From NCBI GenBank assembly GCA_050012375.1, contig JBEKHH010000021.1, forward strand, positions 9,709 through 73,708: a stretch of DNA of 64,000 bases. Direction: 5' to 3'. Origin of the DNA: PALSA-1353 sp050012375. GTDB taxonomy: Bacteria > Planctomycetota > Phycisphaerae > Tepidisphaerales > Tepidisphaeraceae. The translations under genes were made by a program, and so were the position numbers. The notes beneath the pieces were generated by a model. That model saw only the letters and a program-made list of their open reading frames with translations, was not told the origin of the DNA and did not search any database. Below, piece by piece: positions 1 through 7,749 of the stretch (position 1 is the stretch's first letter; the number at the start of each line of letters is the position of its first letter).

Positions 1-2430
1 CCGCCGGGCCAGGGGGCGGGCCCCGCCTTGACCACGACCGCCCCGCCGCCGGCTCTGCCGGTGGGTGGAACTTCCGCTTCCGGGGTCGTTCAGCCTGCGC
101 CCAGCAAGACCGGCACGATCCAATTTCACGCCAAGCTGGTCGAACCCATCACCGCCGGCGACGGAACCAAGGCGCTGCAACTCGGCGGCGGGGTGAGCAT
201 CACCCAGACTTCCGACAACGGCGATTTCCTCGAGCTTCTTGCGAGCAACGTCGTCCTGTTCAGCAGCGATCGTTCCGGCGGCGCCACCCAAAGCTCGGTT
301 GGGGAGCTTGGCCATCATTTCACGGCCGCATATCTGGAGGGAGACGTGCGGATGAATTTCACACCTGCCTCCGCCAAGAGCCCCGAGCAGCGGCTCACCG
401 CCGATCGCGTCTATTACGACTTTGTGACCCAGCGCGCCGTTCTCACCGGCGTCGTCTTCCATAGCGTCGATCCGGAAACACAGATTCCGATTGCCGTCCG
501 GGCACAAACGATGCGCCAGCTCGCCCACGGTGAATACACCGCCGAAAAGGCCGACTTCACCACCAGCAAATTTGCCGTGCCCAGTTACAGCATCCGAAGC
601 AGCTACGCCTATATCCGCGAGGAACCGCAGGACCCGGGCACCTTCGACGTGGTCAGCCGCAATGACGTGCTCAAGGTATTCGGCGTTCCCGTGTTCTATT
701 GGCCTTACTTGTGGGGCACCGTGAACAACAAGCCGTTCCCGCTTCGCAATTTCGAGAACGGCAATTCCAGCCGGTTCGGATACACCTTCGCCACCGAATG
801 GGGACTTTTTGAAACGCTCGGCCAGCCGCCGCCGAAGAGACTCGATATTTCCTACCACCTCGATTATTTTTCGGAGCGCGGCTTCGGCGGTGGATTCGAC
901 GGAAAATACTCCGGCGGATTCATCACCGATTCCGGCGAACCCTGGAATTACGAGGGCGATTTCAAAAGCTACATCATGTCGGACAAAGGAATCGACAACC
1001 TCGGCGGCGACCGGGGACTGGTTGATCCGCCCACCGAGCTGCGCGGCCGATTCCTTTGGGAACATCAGCATTTTCTGCCCGATGACTGGCAGGTTCAGCT
1101 CCGCGTCGGTTATCTCTCTGACCCCACGTTCCTCGAGGAATATTACCAGCCGGAATTCGACACCGGCCTGCCGTATAACGCCGAGTTCTATGCCAAGCGG
1201 CAGCAGGACACCGAAGTCCTCACGTTCCTGGCCGAGTCGGATACCACGCGTTTCGTCACCAATTCCGACCGCCGGCCGGACCAATTCGACGTGGCCCGAC
1301 TTCCGGAAATCACTTATCAGCGCATCGGCGACAGCATTGCCGACGATCAGCTCACGTTCTTCAGCAACAACAGCGCCTCGGCCCTGAAGTTCGACCAGAG
1401 CGCATTCTCGCTGGCCCAGCAGGGTTTCGGTCCGGGACTCTCTCCCGGGCTTCCTTCGGATGGATTCACCGGCACAACGGGCAACATGATTTTCCGCGGA
1501 GACAGCCGCCAGGAAGTCGATTGGCCGTTCTCCATCAGCGAACTCCGCTTCGTCCCCTACGTCATGGGCCGCGCCACCAGCTATTCCGACAGCCCCGGCG
1601 GCGACGGCCAGACCCGTCTGTTCGGCGGCACGGGCATGCGGTTCACGACCAGCTTCTGGCGCGTCGATGACTCGATCGATTCCAGTCTTTTCGACCTCCA
1701 CCGCATCCGCCACATTATTCAGCCGGAAGTGAATCTCTTCGCTTCCAGCACCACCGTGGATCAGAGCAAGCTTTACATCTTCGACCCCAACACCGACGCG
1801 ATCAACGACATCACCGGCGGCCAGTTCGCCCTGCATCAGCATTGGGAAACCATGCGCGGGGGGCCGGGACGCTGGCAGAGCGTCGATCTCCTCGACTTCA
1901 ACGTCGAAGCTGATTTATACACGCATCAACCCCCGGCGTCGGTGCTCAACCCCGTTTCATTCCGCGGACTATTTTTTCCCTCCGAGCCCGAAACTTCCAT
2001 CCCGCGCCAGGCGATCAACGCGGATCTCACCTGGCACATCGGCGACGACACGGCGTTCATATCCGACGTGCAATGGAACCTCGATCAGCGCGAAACCGCC
2101 ATCGCCGAGGCCGGCCTCGCTTTCAACCGCAGCGCCCGACTCAGCTACTACATCGGCGATGCCTACGTGCAAGCGCTGGACTCTCAAGTTTTCAGCTTCA
2201 GCGCGAACTACAATCTCACGGCCAAGTATCAGATGGGCATTTATCAGGCCCTGGATTTCGGAGCGTCCCGCGCCGCCGTCACGTCGCTGTCGCTCACGCG
2301 CCGATTCGACGCTTTCGCCGTCTCCGTTTCGATGTACCACGACGGCATCGCCAACACCAACGGCCTCAACGTGAACCTCTTCCCCGCCGGGCAAGTCGGC
2401 TTCAGCCGGCCCTGGCGCGCCAACGATTGA
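1..2430 (+). CDS. lptD: LptD-like LPS-assembly outer-membrane protein (5' end outside window)
   Basis: Likely outer-membrane translocon component that inserts lipopolysaccharide into the outer leaflet. The frame is open from base 1, so the true start and signal peptide lie upstream. The N-terminal part (about residues 30-200) has the repeated short beta strands of an OstA/LptA-like jelly roll (LQLGGGVSI, MNFTP, LTADRVYYD, AVLTGVVF). A typical LptD-like turn, FGVPVFYWPYL, follows. The remaining ~550 residues are aromatic-rich alternating strands expected of a large beta barrel, ending close to the stop codon. The combination of OstA domain plus barrel and the >800-residue length fit LptD. The downstream AsmA-like giant protein at 29.9-35.1 kb is another envelope-lipid gene. 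Family assignment is from remembered domain architecture; overall sequence similarity to proteobacterial LptD is low. Confidence 0.8.
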   Translation, partial: PPGQGAGPALTTTAPPPALPVGGTSASGVVQPAPSKTGTIQFHAKLVEPITAGDGTKALQLGGGVSITQTSDNGDFLELLASNVVLFSSDRSGGATQSSVGELGHHFTAAYLEGDVRMNFTPASAKSPEQRLTADRVYYDFVTQRAVLTGVVFHSVDPETQIPIAVRAQTMRQLAHGEYTAEKADFTTSKFAVPSYSIRSSYAYIREEPQDPGTFDVVSRNDVLKVFGVPVFYWPYLWGTVNNKPFPLRNFENGNSSRFGYTFATEWGLFETLGQPPPKRLDISYHLDYFSERGFGGGFDGKYSGGFITDSGEPWNYEGDFKSYIMSDKGIDNLGGDRGLVDPPTELRGRFLWEHQHFLPDDWQVQLRVGYLSDPTFLEEYYQPEFDTGLPYNAEFYAKRQQDTEVLTFLAESDTTRFVTNSDRRPDQFDVARLPEITYQRIGDSIADDQLTFFSNNSASALKFDQSAFSLAQQGFGPGLSPGLPSDGFTGTTGNMIFRGDSRQEVDWPFSISELRFVPYVMGRATSYSDSPGGDGQTRLFGGTGMRFTTSFWRVDDSIDSSLFDLHRIRHIIQPEVNLFASSTTVDQSKLYIFDPNTDAINDITGGQFALHQHWETMRGGPGRWQSVDLLDFNVEADLYTHQPPASVLNPVSFRGLFFPSEPETSIPRQAINADLTWHIGDDTAFISDVQWNLDQRETAIAEAGLAFNRSARLSYYIGDAYVQALDSQVFSFSANYNLTAKYQMGIYQALDFGASRAAVTSLSLTRRFDAFAVSVSMYHDGIANTNGLNVNLFPAGQVGFSRPWRAND

Positions 2431-2446
2431 ACGGGGGAGGCGATTG

Positions 2447-2525
2447 CCTATTGCCTATTGAAATGCAAAGCCGATCATCCGCCTATCAATAGGCAATAGG
2501 AAATTGGCAATTGGCAATTGGCAAT
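2447..2525. repeat. Inverted array of short tandem repeats (TTGCCTA/TAGGCAA type)
   Basis: A perfect 15-bp inverted repeat, CCTATTGCCTATTGA (2447-2461) and its complement (2486-2500), flanks a 24-base loop. It is followed by a direct run of ATTGGCA units (2501-2524). The element fills most of the gap between the lptD-like gene and rpiA and could act as a hairpin in RNA. The same architecture with different unit sequences recurs at 10995, 46574, 47510 and 54910. Confidence 0.75.
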
Positions 2526-2569
2526 CGACGGCCTTTGTGCATCCCGCCGCGCTCCTGTATCCTCGCGAC

Positions 2570-3250
2570 ATGGACCCAAAACAGCGGGCCGGCGAAGCGG
2601 CTTTGCAGCACGTCAAGGATGGAATGATCATCGGATTGGGCACCGGCTCAACGGCGCGTCACTTCATCGAGGCGATGGGATTGGCCCTGCGAAACGGACA
2701 GCTGCGCGATATCCGCGCGGTTCCCACCAGCGTCAATTCCGAAAAGCTGGCCATCCGGTCCGGACTCACGGTCGTCACGTTCGCACAGATCACCAAGATC
2801 GACCTCACCGTTGACGGAGCCGATGAAATCGCCCCGGACCTCACGCTGATCAAAGGGCTGGGCGGCGCTTTGCTGCGCGAAAAATTGGTCGCCCAGAATT
2901 CATCAAAGCTCGTCATTATCGCCGACGCGCAAAAGCTCGTCACCCGGCTCGGAACCAAATCGCCGCTTCCCGTTGAAGTAACCCCCTTCGGCTGTGAAGC
3001 CAACGAGCGGTTCCTTCGCGGGCTTGGCTGCGTCCCCACCCTGCGGCGTCAGCAGGACGGATCGGTCCTGATCACCGATAACGGCAACTACATTATCGAT
3101 TGCAAATTCGCTGAAATCTCCGACCCGCGCGATTTGAACCTGAAGCTTGCCACCCGCGCCGGCATCGTCGAATCCGGCCTGTTCATCGACCTCACCCACA
3201 CCGCGATCATCGCGGACAACGCGACGGTCTGGACGATCGCAAAGCCATAG
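2570..3250 (+). CDS. rpiA: Ribose-5-phosphate isomerase A
   Basis: Interconverts ribose-5-phosphate and ribulose-5-phosphate in the cytosolic pentose phosphate pathway. The 226-residue product has the RpiA hallmarks in order: GLGTGSTA phosphate-binding loop near the N-terminus, DGADE with the catalytic acid, and KGLGGALLREK with the catalytic lysine. Length matches the family (about 220-230). An upstream in-frame ATG at 2504 would add 22 residues encoded by the tandem-repeat element, so the ATG at 2570, directly before DPKQRAGE, is the better start. The gene stands alone; the neighbouring lptD-like gene and toxin-antitoxin locus are functionally unrelated. Confidence 0.93.
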   Translation: MDPKQRAGEAALQHVKDGMIIGLGTGSTARHFIEAMGLALRNGQLRDIRAVPTSVNSEKLAIRSGLTVVTFAQITKIDLTVDGADEIAPDLTLIKGLGGALLREKLVAQNSSKLVIIADAQKLVTRLGTKSPLPVEVTPFGCEANERFLRGLGCVPTLRRQQDGSVLITDNGNYIIDCKFAEISDPRDLNLKLATRAGIVESGLFIDLTHTAIIADNATVWTIAKP

Positions 3251-3293
3251 CATCCGCCGTCAGCCATTGCGACCGCCGAATTCCAGGCTCCAT

Positions 3294-3446
3294 CTAGGGC
3301 CCGCGTCGCGGCGCCTGCAACACGCGCGCCAGGGCCAAGCCCACATCCACAGCGCACTCGGCGCCCAGTCCGGGCCGTTGCATTTCGTAGAAATCAGCCG
3401 CAGCGAGAAGGTCGATCCTCGTTTCGGGTGAGAAGCGATAATTCAT
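3294..3446 (-). pseudogene. Truncated ParE/RelE-type toxin remnant
   Basis: Translating the minus strand from the ATG at 3446 gives 50 residues beginning MNYRFSPETRIDLL, then AADFYEMQRPGLGAE and LALARVLQAPRRGP before a TAG at 3294-3296. This is the N-terminal half of a ParE/RelE toxin: the 'YRFSPEA..DL..A..FYE..RPGLGAEF' helix hairpin followed by 'R.L..P.R.P'. The conserved C-terminal strands that complete the toxin fold are absent; rpiA ends at 3250, leaving no room for them. The ATG lies 3 bases after the stop of the antitoxin gene, the normal antitoxin-toxin order and spacing for this family. Read as a toxin killed by a nonsense mutation and deletion. Frame, spacing and motif are direct observations; loss of toxicity is inference. 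Confidence 0.75.
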
Positions 3447-3449
3447 CGC

Positions 3450-3668
3450 TCACCGTTGGAATCGCTGACGCAGTTCTTGCATGACTTGTTCGCCGGGGAT
3501 GGCTTGGACCTTTCCGCTATCCAAAGCGTCCAAACGACGGCGAATCTCCTGGGCCTGGGCAGGCGTGAGTTCCCCCGGCACAATGCATTGCCATAGTGTC
3601 TCAGCGACTTCATCGCGCTCCCGCGGATCAAGTGCCATCGCCTCGGTCAGGATTTGCTCCTTGGTCAT
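3450..3668 (-). CDS. Addiction-module antitoxin (Unstab_antitox family)
   Basis: A 72-residue protein starting MTKEQILTEAMALDPRERDE, with ALDPRERDEVAETLW in the N-terminal half and TPAQAQEIRRRLDAL in the C-terminal half. This matches the small 'putative addiction module component' antitoxins, in which an N-terminal dimerising helix is followed by a toxin-wrapping helix ending in an alternating hydrophobic tail. It precedes a ParE-like toxin remnant at 3294-3446 by 3 bases. A hairpin, GGTGAG..CTCACC (about 3427-3454), covers the antitoxin stop and the toxin start and might control coupling. With its toxin broken, this is probably a relic antitoxin or one acting in trans. Confidence 0.8.
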   Translation of the reverse strand: MTKEQILTEAMALDPRERDEVAETLWQCIVPGELTPAQAQEIRRRLDALDSGKVQAIPGEQVMQELRQRFQR

Positions 3669-3768
3669 TGCCGTCGGTTTCCCATGTCTTTATCAAACGA
3701 TGCGTCGATTATAACCTGGAAGTCGCCTACCGCGTAAAATCCTATACCGCCATTTCGATGTTTTTTCC

Positions 3769-4059
3769 CTACATCGCTCTGGCTCGCCCCGCGTCCGGTT
3801 TCATGCGCCCCCGTCGTGCGCTCGCATTTAGAATCGTGAGCCCGACGATCGTCCGGCCATCTTTGCGGAGCAGAATATCGCCATTCATTTCGATGGTCTT
3901 GGTGGCGTTCTGCGGCTTGCGGAAGCTCATGTACAGGACATCTGCCTCCTGGTCATAATCGACCCATACATGCCGCACCGGCATCCGTAGCATATCCGAC
4001 GCCATGGCCATGCAGGTTGTCAACAAATCGGGTGTTAAGGATGTCATCGTTCTCGCCAT
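3769..4059 (-). CDS. DUF2283 protein, probable antitoxin-like partner
   Basis: A 96-residue protein with the DUF2283 signature: VWVDYDQEADVLYMSF, then a strand pair ending DGRTIVGLTILNAS. DUF2283 proteins are small beta-rich proteins often encoded beside a PBECR- or DUF4258-like putative nuclease. The start overlaps the end of the upstream gene (4044-4343) by 16 bases, so the two are translationally coupled. The first ~25 residues are not part of the motif and an internal ATG may be used. Role as an antitoxin is inferred from size and pairing only; DUF2283 function is not firmly established. Confidence 0.75.
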   Translation of the reverse strand: MARTMTSLTPDLLTTCMAMASDMLRMPVRHVWVDYDQEADVLYMSFRKPQNATKTIEMNGDILLRKDGRTIVGLTILNASARRGRMKPDAGRARAM

Positions 4060-4343
4060 AAGACTTTTCCCTTCGGCCTGGCGTCCAAAAGGTACGCCGT
4101 AATTACAAACCCGTCATTCCGGGACACCTCACGGTAAACAACTACCAACCATCTGCGCTTTCCAAGGCTGCGCGCCGCCTTGAGAGCGCCGCGATTTCCA
4201 CGAACGATCAACTGCGGGCTCTGGACTGTCTCCAGCACGTCGTGATAGTAGCTGGCCATTTCATCGTGGTTCTCGACAATATGATACCACCGTTCGTAGC
4301 TCAACCGGATGGGCACACCGTTAATCGAGGTTGAAATCTCCAT
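4044..4343 (-). CDS. PBECR2/RelE-like putative nuclease (toxin candidate)
   Basis: A 99-residue basic protein: IRLSYERWYHIVENHDEM, then ETVQSPQLIVRG, RRWLVVVYRE, FVITAYLLDARPKG and a C-terminal VLWRER. The order (R/H-containing helix with 'RW.HI..H.EM', then beta strands with WLVVV and FVITAYL) resembles the phage barnase-EndoU-ColicinE5/RelE-like (PBECR2) nucleases that travel with DUF2283 genes. Candidate active-site residues are His21, His26 and the Arg/Tyr of the strands. It is first in a two-gene operon with the DUF2283 gene (16-base overlap), as in type II toxin-antitoxin modules. Nuclease activity is inferred, not shown by the sequence. Confidence 0.65.
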   Translation of the reverse strand: MEISTSINGVPIRLSYERWYHIVENHDEMASYYHDVLETVQSPQLIVRGNRGALKAARSLGKRRWLVVVYREVSRNDGFVITAYLLDARPKGKVLWRER

Positions 4344-4427
4344 CCATAACTCCAGCGCCTTGGGTAAGATTCTGTGAATTTGCCGAAACTATCCGGCGCA
4401 GTCTTACTCTAATAGTTGAACAACACA

Positions 4428-5513
4428 ATGGAAAACCACATGGTCGGGCGCAACAAGTGGCAATTGCTGCTGGCCACGGTACTGCTTGCCGTAGCGCCGT
4501 TGTGGATTCCTTGCGATGTTTCTGCATCGCCTGCATCAACACAGTCATCGGACCATTCTTTGGCGGGACGGCTCGAACTTGCAGCAGACGGGCGGCAATT
4601 GACTGGCAGGCCTGTCGTATTGAAAGCCAGGCTCACCAACATTGGGGCCACTCCGATCAGCTATTGGTTTGCTGGTCCCGGAGACTACCCGTCGGCACGG
4701 CATTTCCGAATATACTTGACCGGCCAAGATGGACAAACACGGGCGGTCGTTCCGACTAACGGGCAATACATTCGGGGATCAGGCATGAACCGAGAGGTCA
4801 AGCCGGGGGCGATGGTCGAAGTCCCGCTAGCGCTAGCACCGCTGCCCGACGGCACTTGGTCGGTGCGGGTTGGAAGCGATGAGGAATACTATTTAGACCA
4901 GCCAAGCGGCAAACGGGAAGTCTTCTGGCCGGCTATGCCAAGGAGCGTCCCTGTAAAGATCGAGATAACTCAAAATGCGGCCGCTGTTGCAGCGTGGGAC
5001 CGGCAGTTGCTTAACAACGTCCGCCAACACAATCCCTTTGCCAAGCACTTGGCAACCGCGTATCACGTCGATTTCGTCATTAACGCCGCGATCAGTGACC
5101 TTGTCGGGGATGATCCTAAACTGGCGGTGGCAGCGGCCGATACTTTATATTTTGTTCGGCCATTGCCGCCCAGCGCCGAGAAGGCCATCGAAAGCGCGAT
5201 CGATTCTCAGCTTGCATTAGCGCCGGACCGGATCGATCCGGAGTTTCTGGCATACGTTTTGGAACTAGCGGGCGAATTCCCCACGGGTGCGATGCTCGAA
5301 AAGGTTCTGGCAGTTGCCCATTGTCCCTTCCAATGGGCAGTCGATGTTGAAATGCACTATGCGGCTGTCAGCACTTTGAGGTATTTCCCCCAGAATCGAG
5401 CAGTCGTAGAGCTAAAGGCATTTTTGAATGACAAAAGTCAGATTATTCGCGAAGGCGCTCGGGCCGCGCTCGATCATCCTTGGCCGCCGCAGTTGAGGTC
5501 CGCTCAGCAGTGA
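4428..5513 (+). CDS. Exported protein with HEAT-like C-terminus, function unknown
   Basis: Not assignable to a named family. With the ATG at 4428 the product is 361 residues and starts with a signal peptide (basic NKWQ, then LLLATVLLAVAPLW and an SAS-A cleavage-like site). Residues ~35-170 look like an immunoglobulin-like beta sandwich (LTNIGATPISYWF, VPLALAPLPDGTWSVRVG). The C-terminal ~170 residues are helical with alternating acidic/hydrophobic pairs and end EGARAALDHPW, as in HEAT-repeat proteins. A TTG at 4416 and an ATG at 4440 are alternative starts. No operon partner: the flanking genes are on the other strand. Confidence 0.65.
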   Translation: MENHMVGRNKWQLLLATVLLAVAPLWIPCDVSASPASTQSSDHSLAGRLELAADGRQLTGRPVVLKARLTNIGATPISYWFAGPGDYPSARHFRIYLTGQDGQTRAVVPTNGQYIRGSGMNREVKPGAMVEVPLALAPLPDGTWSVRVGSDEEYYLDQPSGKREVFWPAMPRSVPVKIEITQNAAAVAAWDRQLLNNVRQHNPFAKHLATAYHVDFVINAAISDLVGDDPKLAVAAADTLYFVRPLPPSAEKAIESAIDSQLALAPDRIDPEFLAYVLELAGEFPTGAMLEKVLAVAHCPFQWAVDVEMHYAAVSTLRYFPQNRAVVELKAFLNDKSQIIREGARAALDHPWPPQLRSAQQ

Positions 5514-5556
5514 AACAATGAACGCCACGCAATTAAGGGGAAGGAGAGGAATGTGG

Positions 5557-6186
5557 CTACTTCCCCGCCTGCGGCACCTCCACCCGCACTTCACGATCCA
5601 CCGTGAATTCCCGATGCGTCAGCGCATCCCGGAACGTCACCCGCGCCTGCAATTTGTCATGCACCGGAACGGTCTGCCACGGGCAGGACAGCACGTAGGT
5701 ATACAGCAATCCGCTGCCATACCAGTCGGCCTTGGCCGCCTGCAAATCGAAATCCCACTCGCCAATCCGATTGGTGGCCCCCAGGGCGGGATCGAACAGC
5801 TCGACATGAAACGTCCCGGCCGCTTTGATCTCGTCTCCCTGGCGGTCGATCGGAACGACGTAAATCTTCAGCATGGCGTCGCCCGGCTGATTGGGATCGG
5901 GATGATATCCGCCGGTCAGGCGGCCGAATTGCAATCCCGCCGTCGTGAACAAATCGTCCAGTTCGTCTTCCGGCAAAACCGGCACGGTGGTGGCGCGGCT
6001 TTGCAGACCGCGGATGGTCGCCTCGTCGGCATCGTGGCGACGCTGAAGCTCGTCGATTCTGGCCGCAAGCTGCTGGTTTTGCTTTCGCAGCTCGATATTG
6101 ACCTTGCTGGGACCCTGGCAACCCGCCAGCAAGAGCCCCCCACCGAGCATGGCCGCCAGAACGGCGGGCCTAGTCCTTGTCCTCAT
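5557..6186 (-). CDS. Lipoprotein with coiled coil, function unknown
   Basis: Starting at the ATG at 6186 the product has a lipoprotein signal: MRTRTRPAVLAAMLGGG, then the lipobox LLAG-C. A coiled-coil segment follows (ELRKQNQQLAARIDELQ through TIRGLQ), then a beta-rich domain of about 140 residues (GEWDFDLQAAKADWYGSGL, VTFRDALTHREF). Anchored envelope protein of unknown role. The start overlaps the 3' end of clpP by 17 bases, and a longer frame would run well into clpP, so the shorter start is preferred. It is the last gene of the clpP-clpP-side minus-strand series; co-transcription with clpP is likely from the overlap. Confidence 0.7.
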   Translation of the reverse strand: MRTRTRPAVLAAMLGGGLLLAGCQGPSKVNIELRKQNQQLAARIDELQRRHDADEATIRGLQSRATTVPVLPEDELDDLFTTAGLQFGRLTGGYHPDPNQPGDAMLKIYVVPIDRQGDEIKAAGTFHVELFDPALGATNRIGEWDFDLQAAKADWYGSGLLYTYVLSCPWQTVPVHDKLQARVTFRDALTHREFTVDREVRVEVPQAGK

Positions 6187-6820
6187 CCGAATCCTCGTCA
6201 TGATTGGCGGCGGCGACGATCTCCGGCACCCGGTCCCACACCCGATCGGCGCAGCCGTATTCCACCGCCTCTTCGGCAAACAACCATTTGTTCCGGTCGA
6301 AGTCGCGGTGAATCTGCTCCTGCGGCTTTCCAGTGAACCCGGCCATCATCTTGTACAGCCGATCGCGCAATCGCAGCATGTGATGGGCTTCGATGCCCAG
6401 GTCCGTGGCGGGTCCTTGCAAGACCCCGCCGATCAGCGGCTGATGGAGCATGACCTGGCTGTTGGCCAGGACGGCGCGTTTGCCGCGCGTGCCGGCCGCC
6501 AGCAGGCAGGCCGCCATGCTCGCCGCCATGCCGATGCACGTCGTGGCCACGTCACACCGCAGGAAGCGCATGGTGTCGATGATGCCCAATCCGGCCGATA
6601 TGCTCCCGCCCGGCGAGTTGATGTAAAGCTGAATGTCGGTCTTCGGATCGTCGTTGGAAAGAAACAAAAGCTGGGCGATGATCGCATTGGCCAGTTCATC
6701 GGTCACGGTGCCGCCGATAATGATGATCCGGTCTTTCAGCAGCCGGGAATAGATGTCGTAGGCCCGTTCGCCGCGACCTGATTTCTCGATGACAATGGGG
6801 ATTAAAGAGCTGTCACTCAT
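6170..6820 (-). CDS. clpP: ATP-dependent Clp protease proteolytic subunit (paralogue 1)
   Basis: Serine peptidase subunit that forms the proteolytic barrel fed by ClpX/ClpA ATPases. The 216-residue protein has the complete catalytic triad: Ser101 in GMAASMAA, His126 in MLHQP and Asp175 in DFDRN, with the usual spacing of 25 and 49 residues. IQLYINSPGGS and the AEEAVEYGCAD handle region are conserved. The C-terminus carries an acidic tail (HDEDSDEDKD). A second clpP follows upstream (6930-7649), giving a two-subunit arrangement common in Planctomycetota, Actinobacteria and Cyanobacteria, where mixed ClpP1P2 barrels form. No clpX or tig gene lies in the window. Confidence 0.95.
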   Translation of the reverse strand: MSDSSLIPIVIEKSGRGERAYDIYSRLLKDRIIIIGGTVTDELANAIIAQLLFLSNDDPKTDIQLYINSPGGSISAGLGIIDTMRFLRCDVATTCIGMAASMAACLLAAGTRGKRAVLANSQVMLHQPLIGGVLQGPATDLGIEAHHMLRLRDRLYKMMAGFTGKPQEQIHRDFDRNKWLFAEEAVEYGCADRVWDRVPEIVAAANHDEDSDEDKD

Positions 6821-6929
6821 CTCGATTTCTCATTTCTCTGCACGATTTGAAGCTCGCTTTCCTCGGGGGTGTGGGAAGGAGAGAAAATCGCGGGATGATC
6901 GTTGCCAAGATAAAGCATGGAGTCCACTG

Positions 6930-7649
6930 TTATTTCGGCTTGTTCCCGTCGCTGGCCGCCACCGCCGCGGGAGAATCCTCACCCAAGACCTCATCGCAGA
7001 TGCCGTACTTGACGGCCTGCTGGGCGTCGAAGAACCGGTCGCGCTCGCTGTCCTCGCGGATGCGCTCGATCGTCTGTCCCGTGCAATGCGCCATGATGGA
7101 AATCAACGTTTCCTTGGTCTTGAGGATTTCATCGGCTTGAATCTGAATGTCCGCCGCCTGGCCGTACACCCCGCCGAAGGGCTGGTGGATCATGACCTTG
7201 GCATTGGGCAGAATAAAGCGTTTGCTCTTCTTGCCGGCCATAAAAACAATCGCCCCGCCGCTTTCGGCGCGGCCGATGCAGTAGGTGGCGACCTCGCAAG
7301 TGAGGAATTTCATGATGTCATAAATCGCCAGGGTGTCGTCCACCACGCCGCCGGGGCTGTTGATGTACAGGTTGATGTCCTGATCGCGTTTGACGCTCTG
7401 AAGGTAGAGCATCTGCATCATGATTCTGCTGGCACTGACGTGATTGATCTCGCCGACGAGGAACAGCACCCGGTTTTCCAGGAGCATTTCCTCGAGGGTC
7501 ATCTCGCGGTATCGGTTGTAGCCGCCGCCCGATGCGCCGGGCATGGCAACGGGCATGGATACCGGAATGGGGCGGGAATCGGAGCCCAGATAATTCGCGG
7601 CCCGATCCAAAAGCCGCCCATCCAAATTTTTCGGGTCCATGTTCGGCAT
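6930..7649 (-). CDS. clpP: ATP-dependent Clp protease proteolytic subunit (paralogue 2)
   Basis: Second ClpP, 239 residues from the ATG at 7649, chosen because GAGGAG lies 4 bases before it; a longer frame reaching 7784 has no such site. The catalytic triad is Ser130 (GRAESGGA), His155 (MIHQP) and Asp204 (SERDRFF), again spaced 25 and 49. The N-terminal ~45 residues are Pro/Gly-rich (SMPVAMPGASGGGYNRYR), longer than in a standard ClpP, and could be a propeptide or an adaptor to the axial pore. The Ser motif GRAES differs from the GMAAS of paralogue 1, so the two likely have distinct substrate preference. Gap of 109 bases to paralogue 1. Confidence 0.94.
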   Translation of the reverse strand: MPNMDPKNLDGRLLDRAANYLGSDSRPIPVSMPVAMPGASGGGYNRYREMTLEEMLLENRVLFLVGEINHVSASRIMMQMLYLQSVKRDQDINLYINSPGGVVDDTLAIYDIMKFLTCEVATYCIGRAESGGAIVFMAGKKSKRFILPNAKVMIHQPFGGVYGQAADIQIQADEILKTKETLISIMAHCTGQTIERIREDSERDRFFDAQQAVKYGICDEVLGEDSPAAVAASDGNKPK

Positions 7650-7749
7650 TCGTCTCCTCAAGTCTAGCGAGCGCCGGCGATGGTATGCCGTCGGCGCGGC
7701 AGCGTCAATTGACGGCATTCGATTGGTCAAAAGCGCGGGGACCCGGCGC

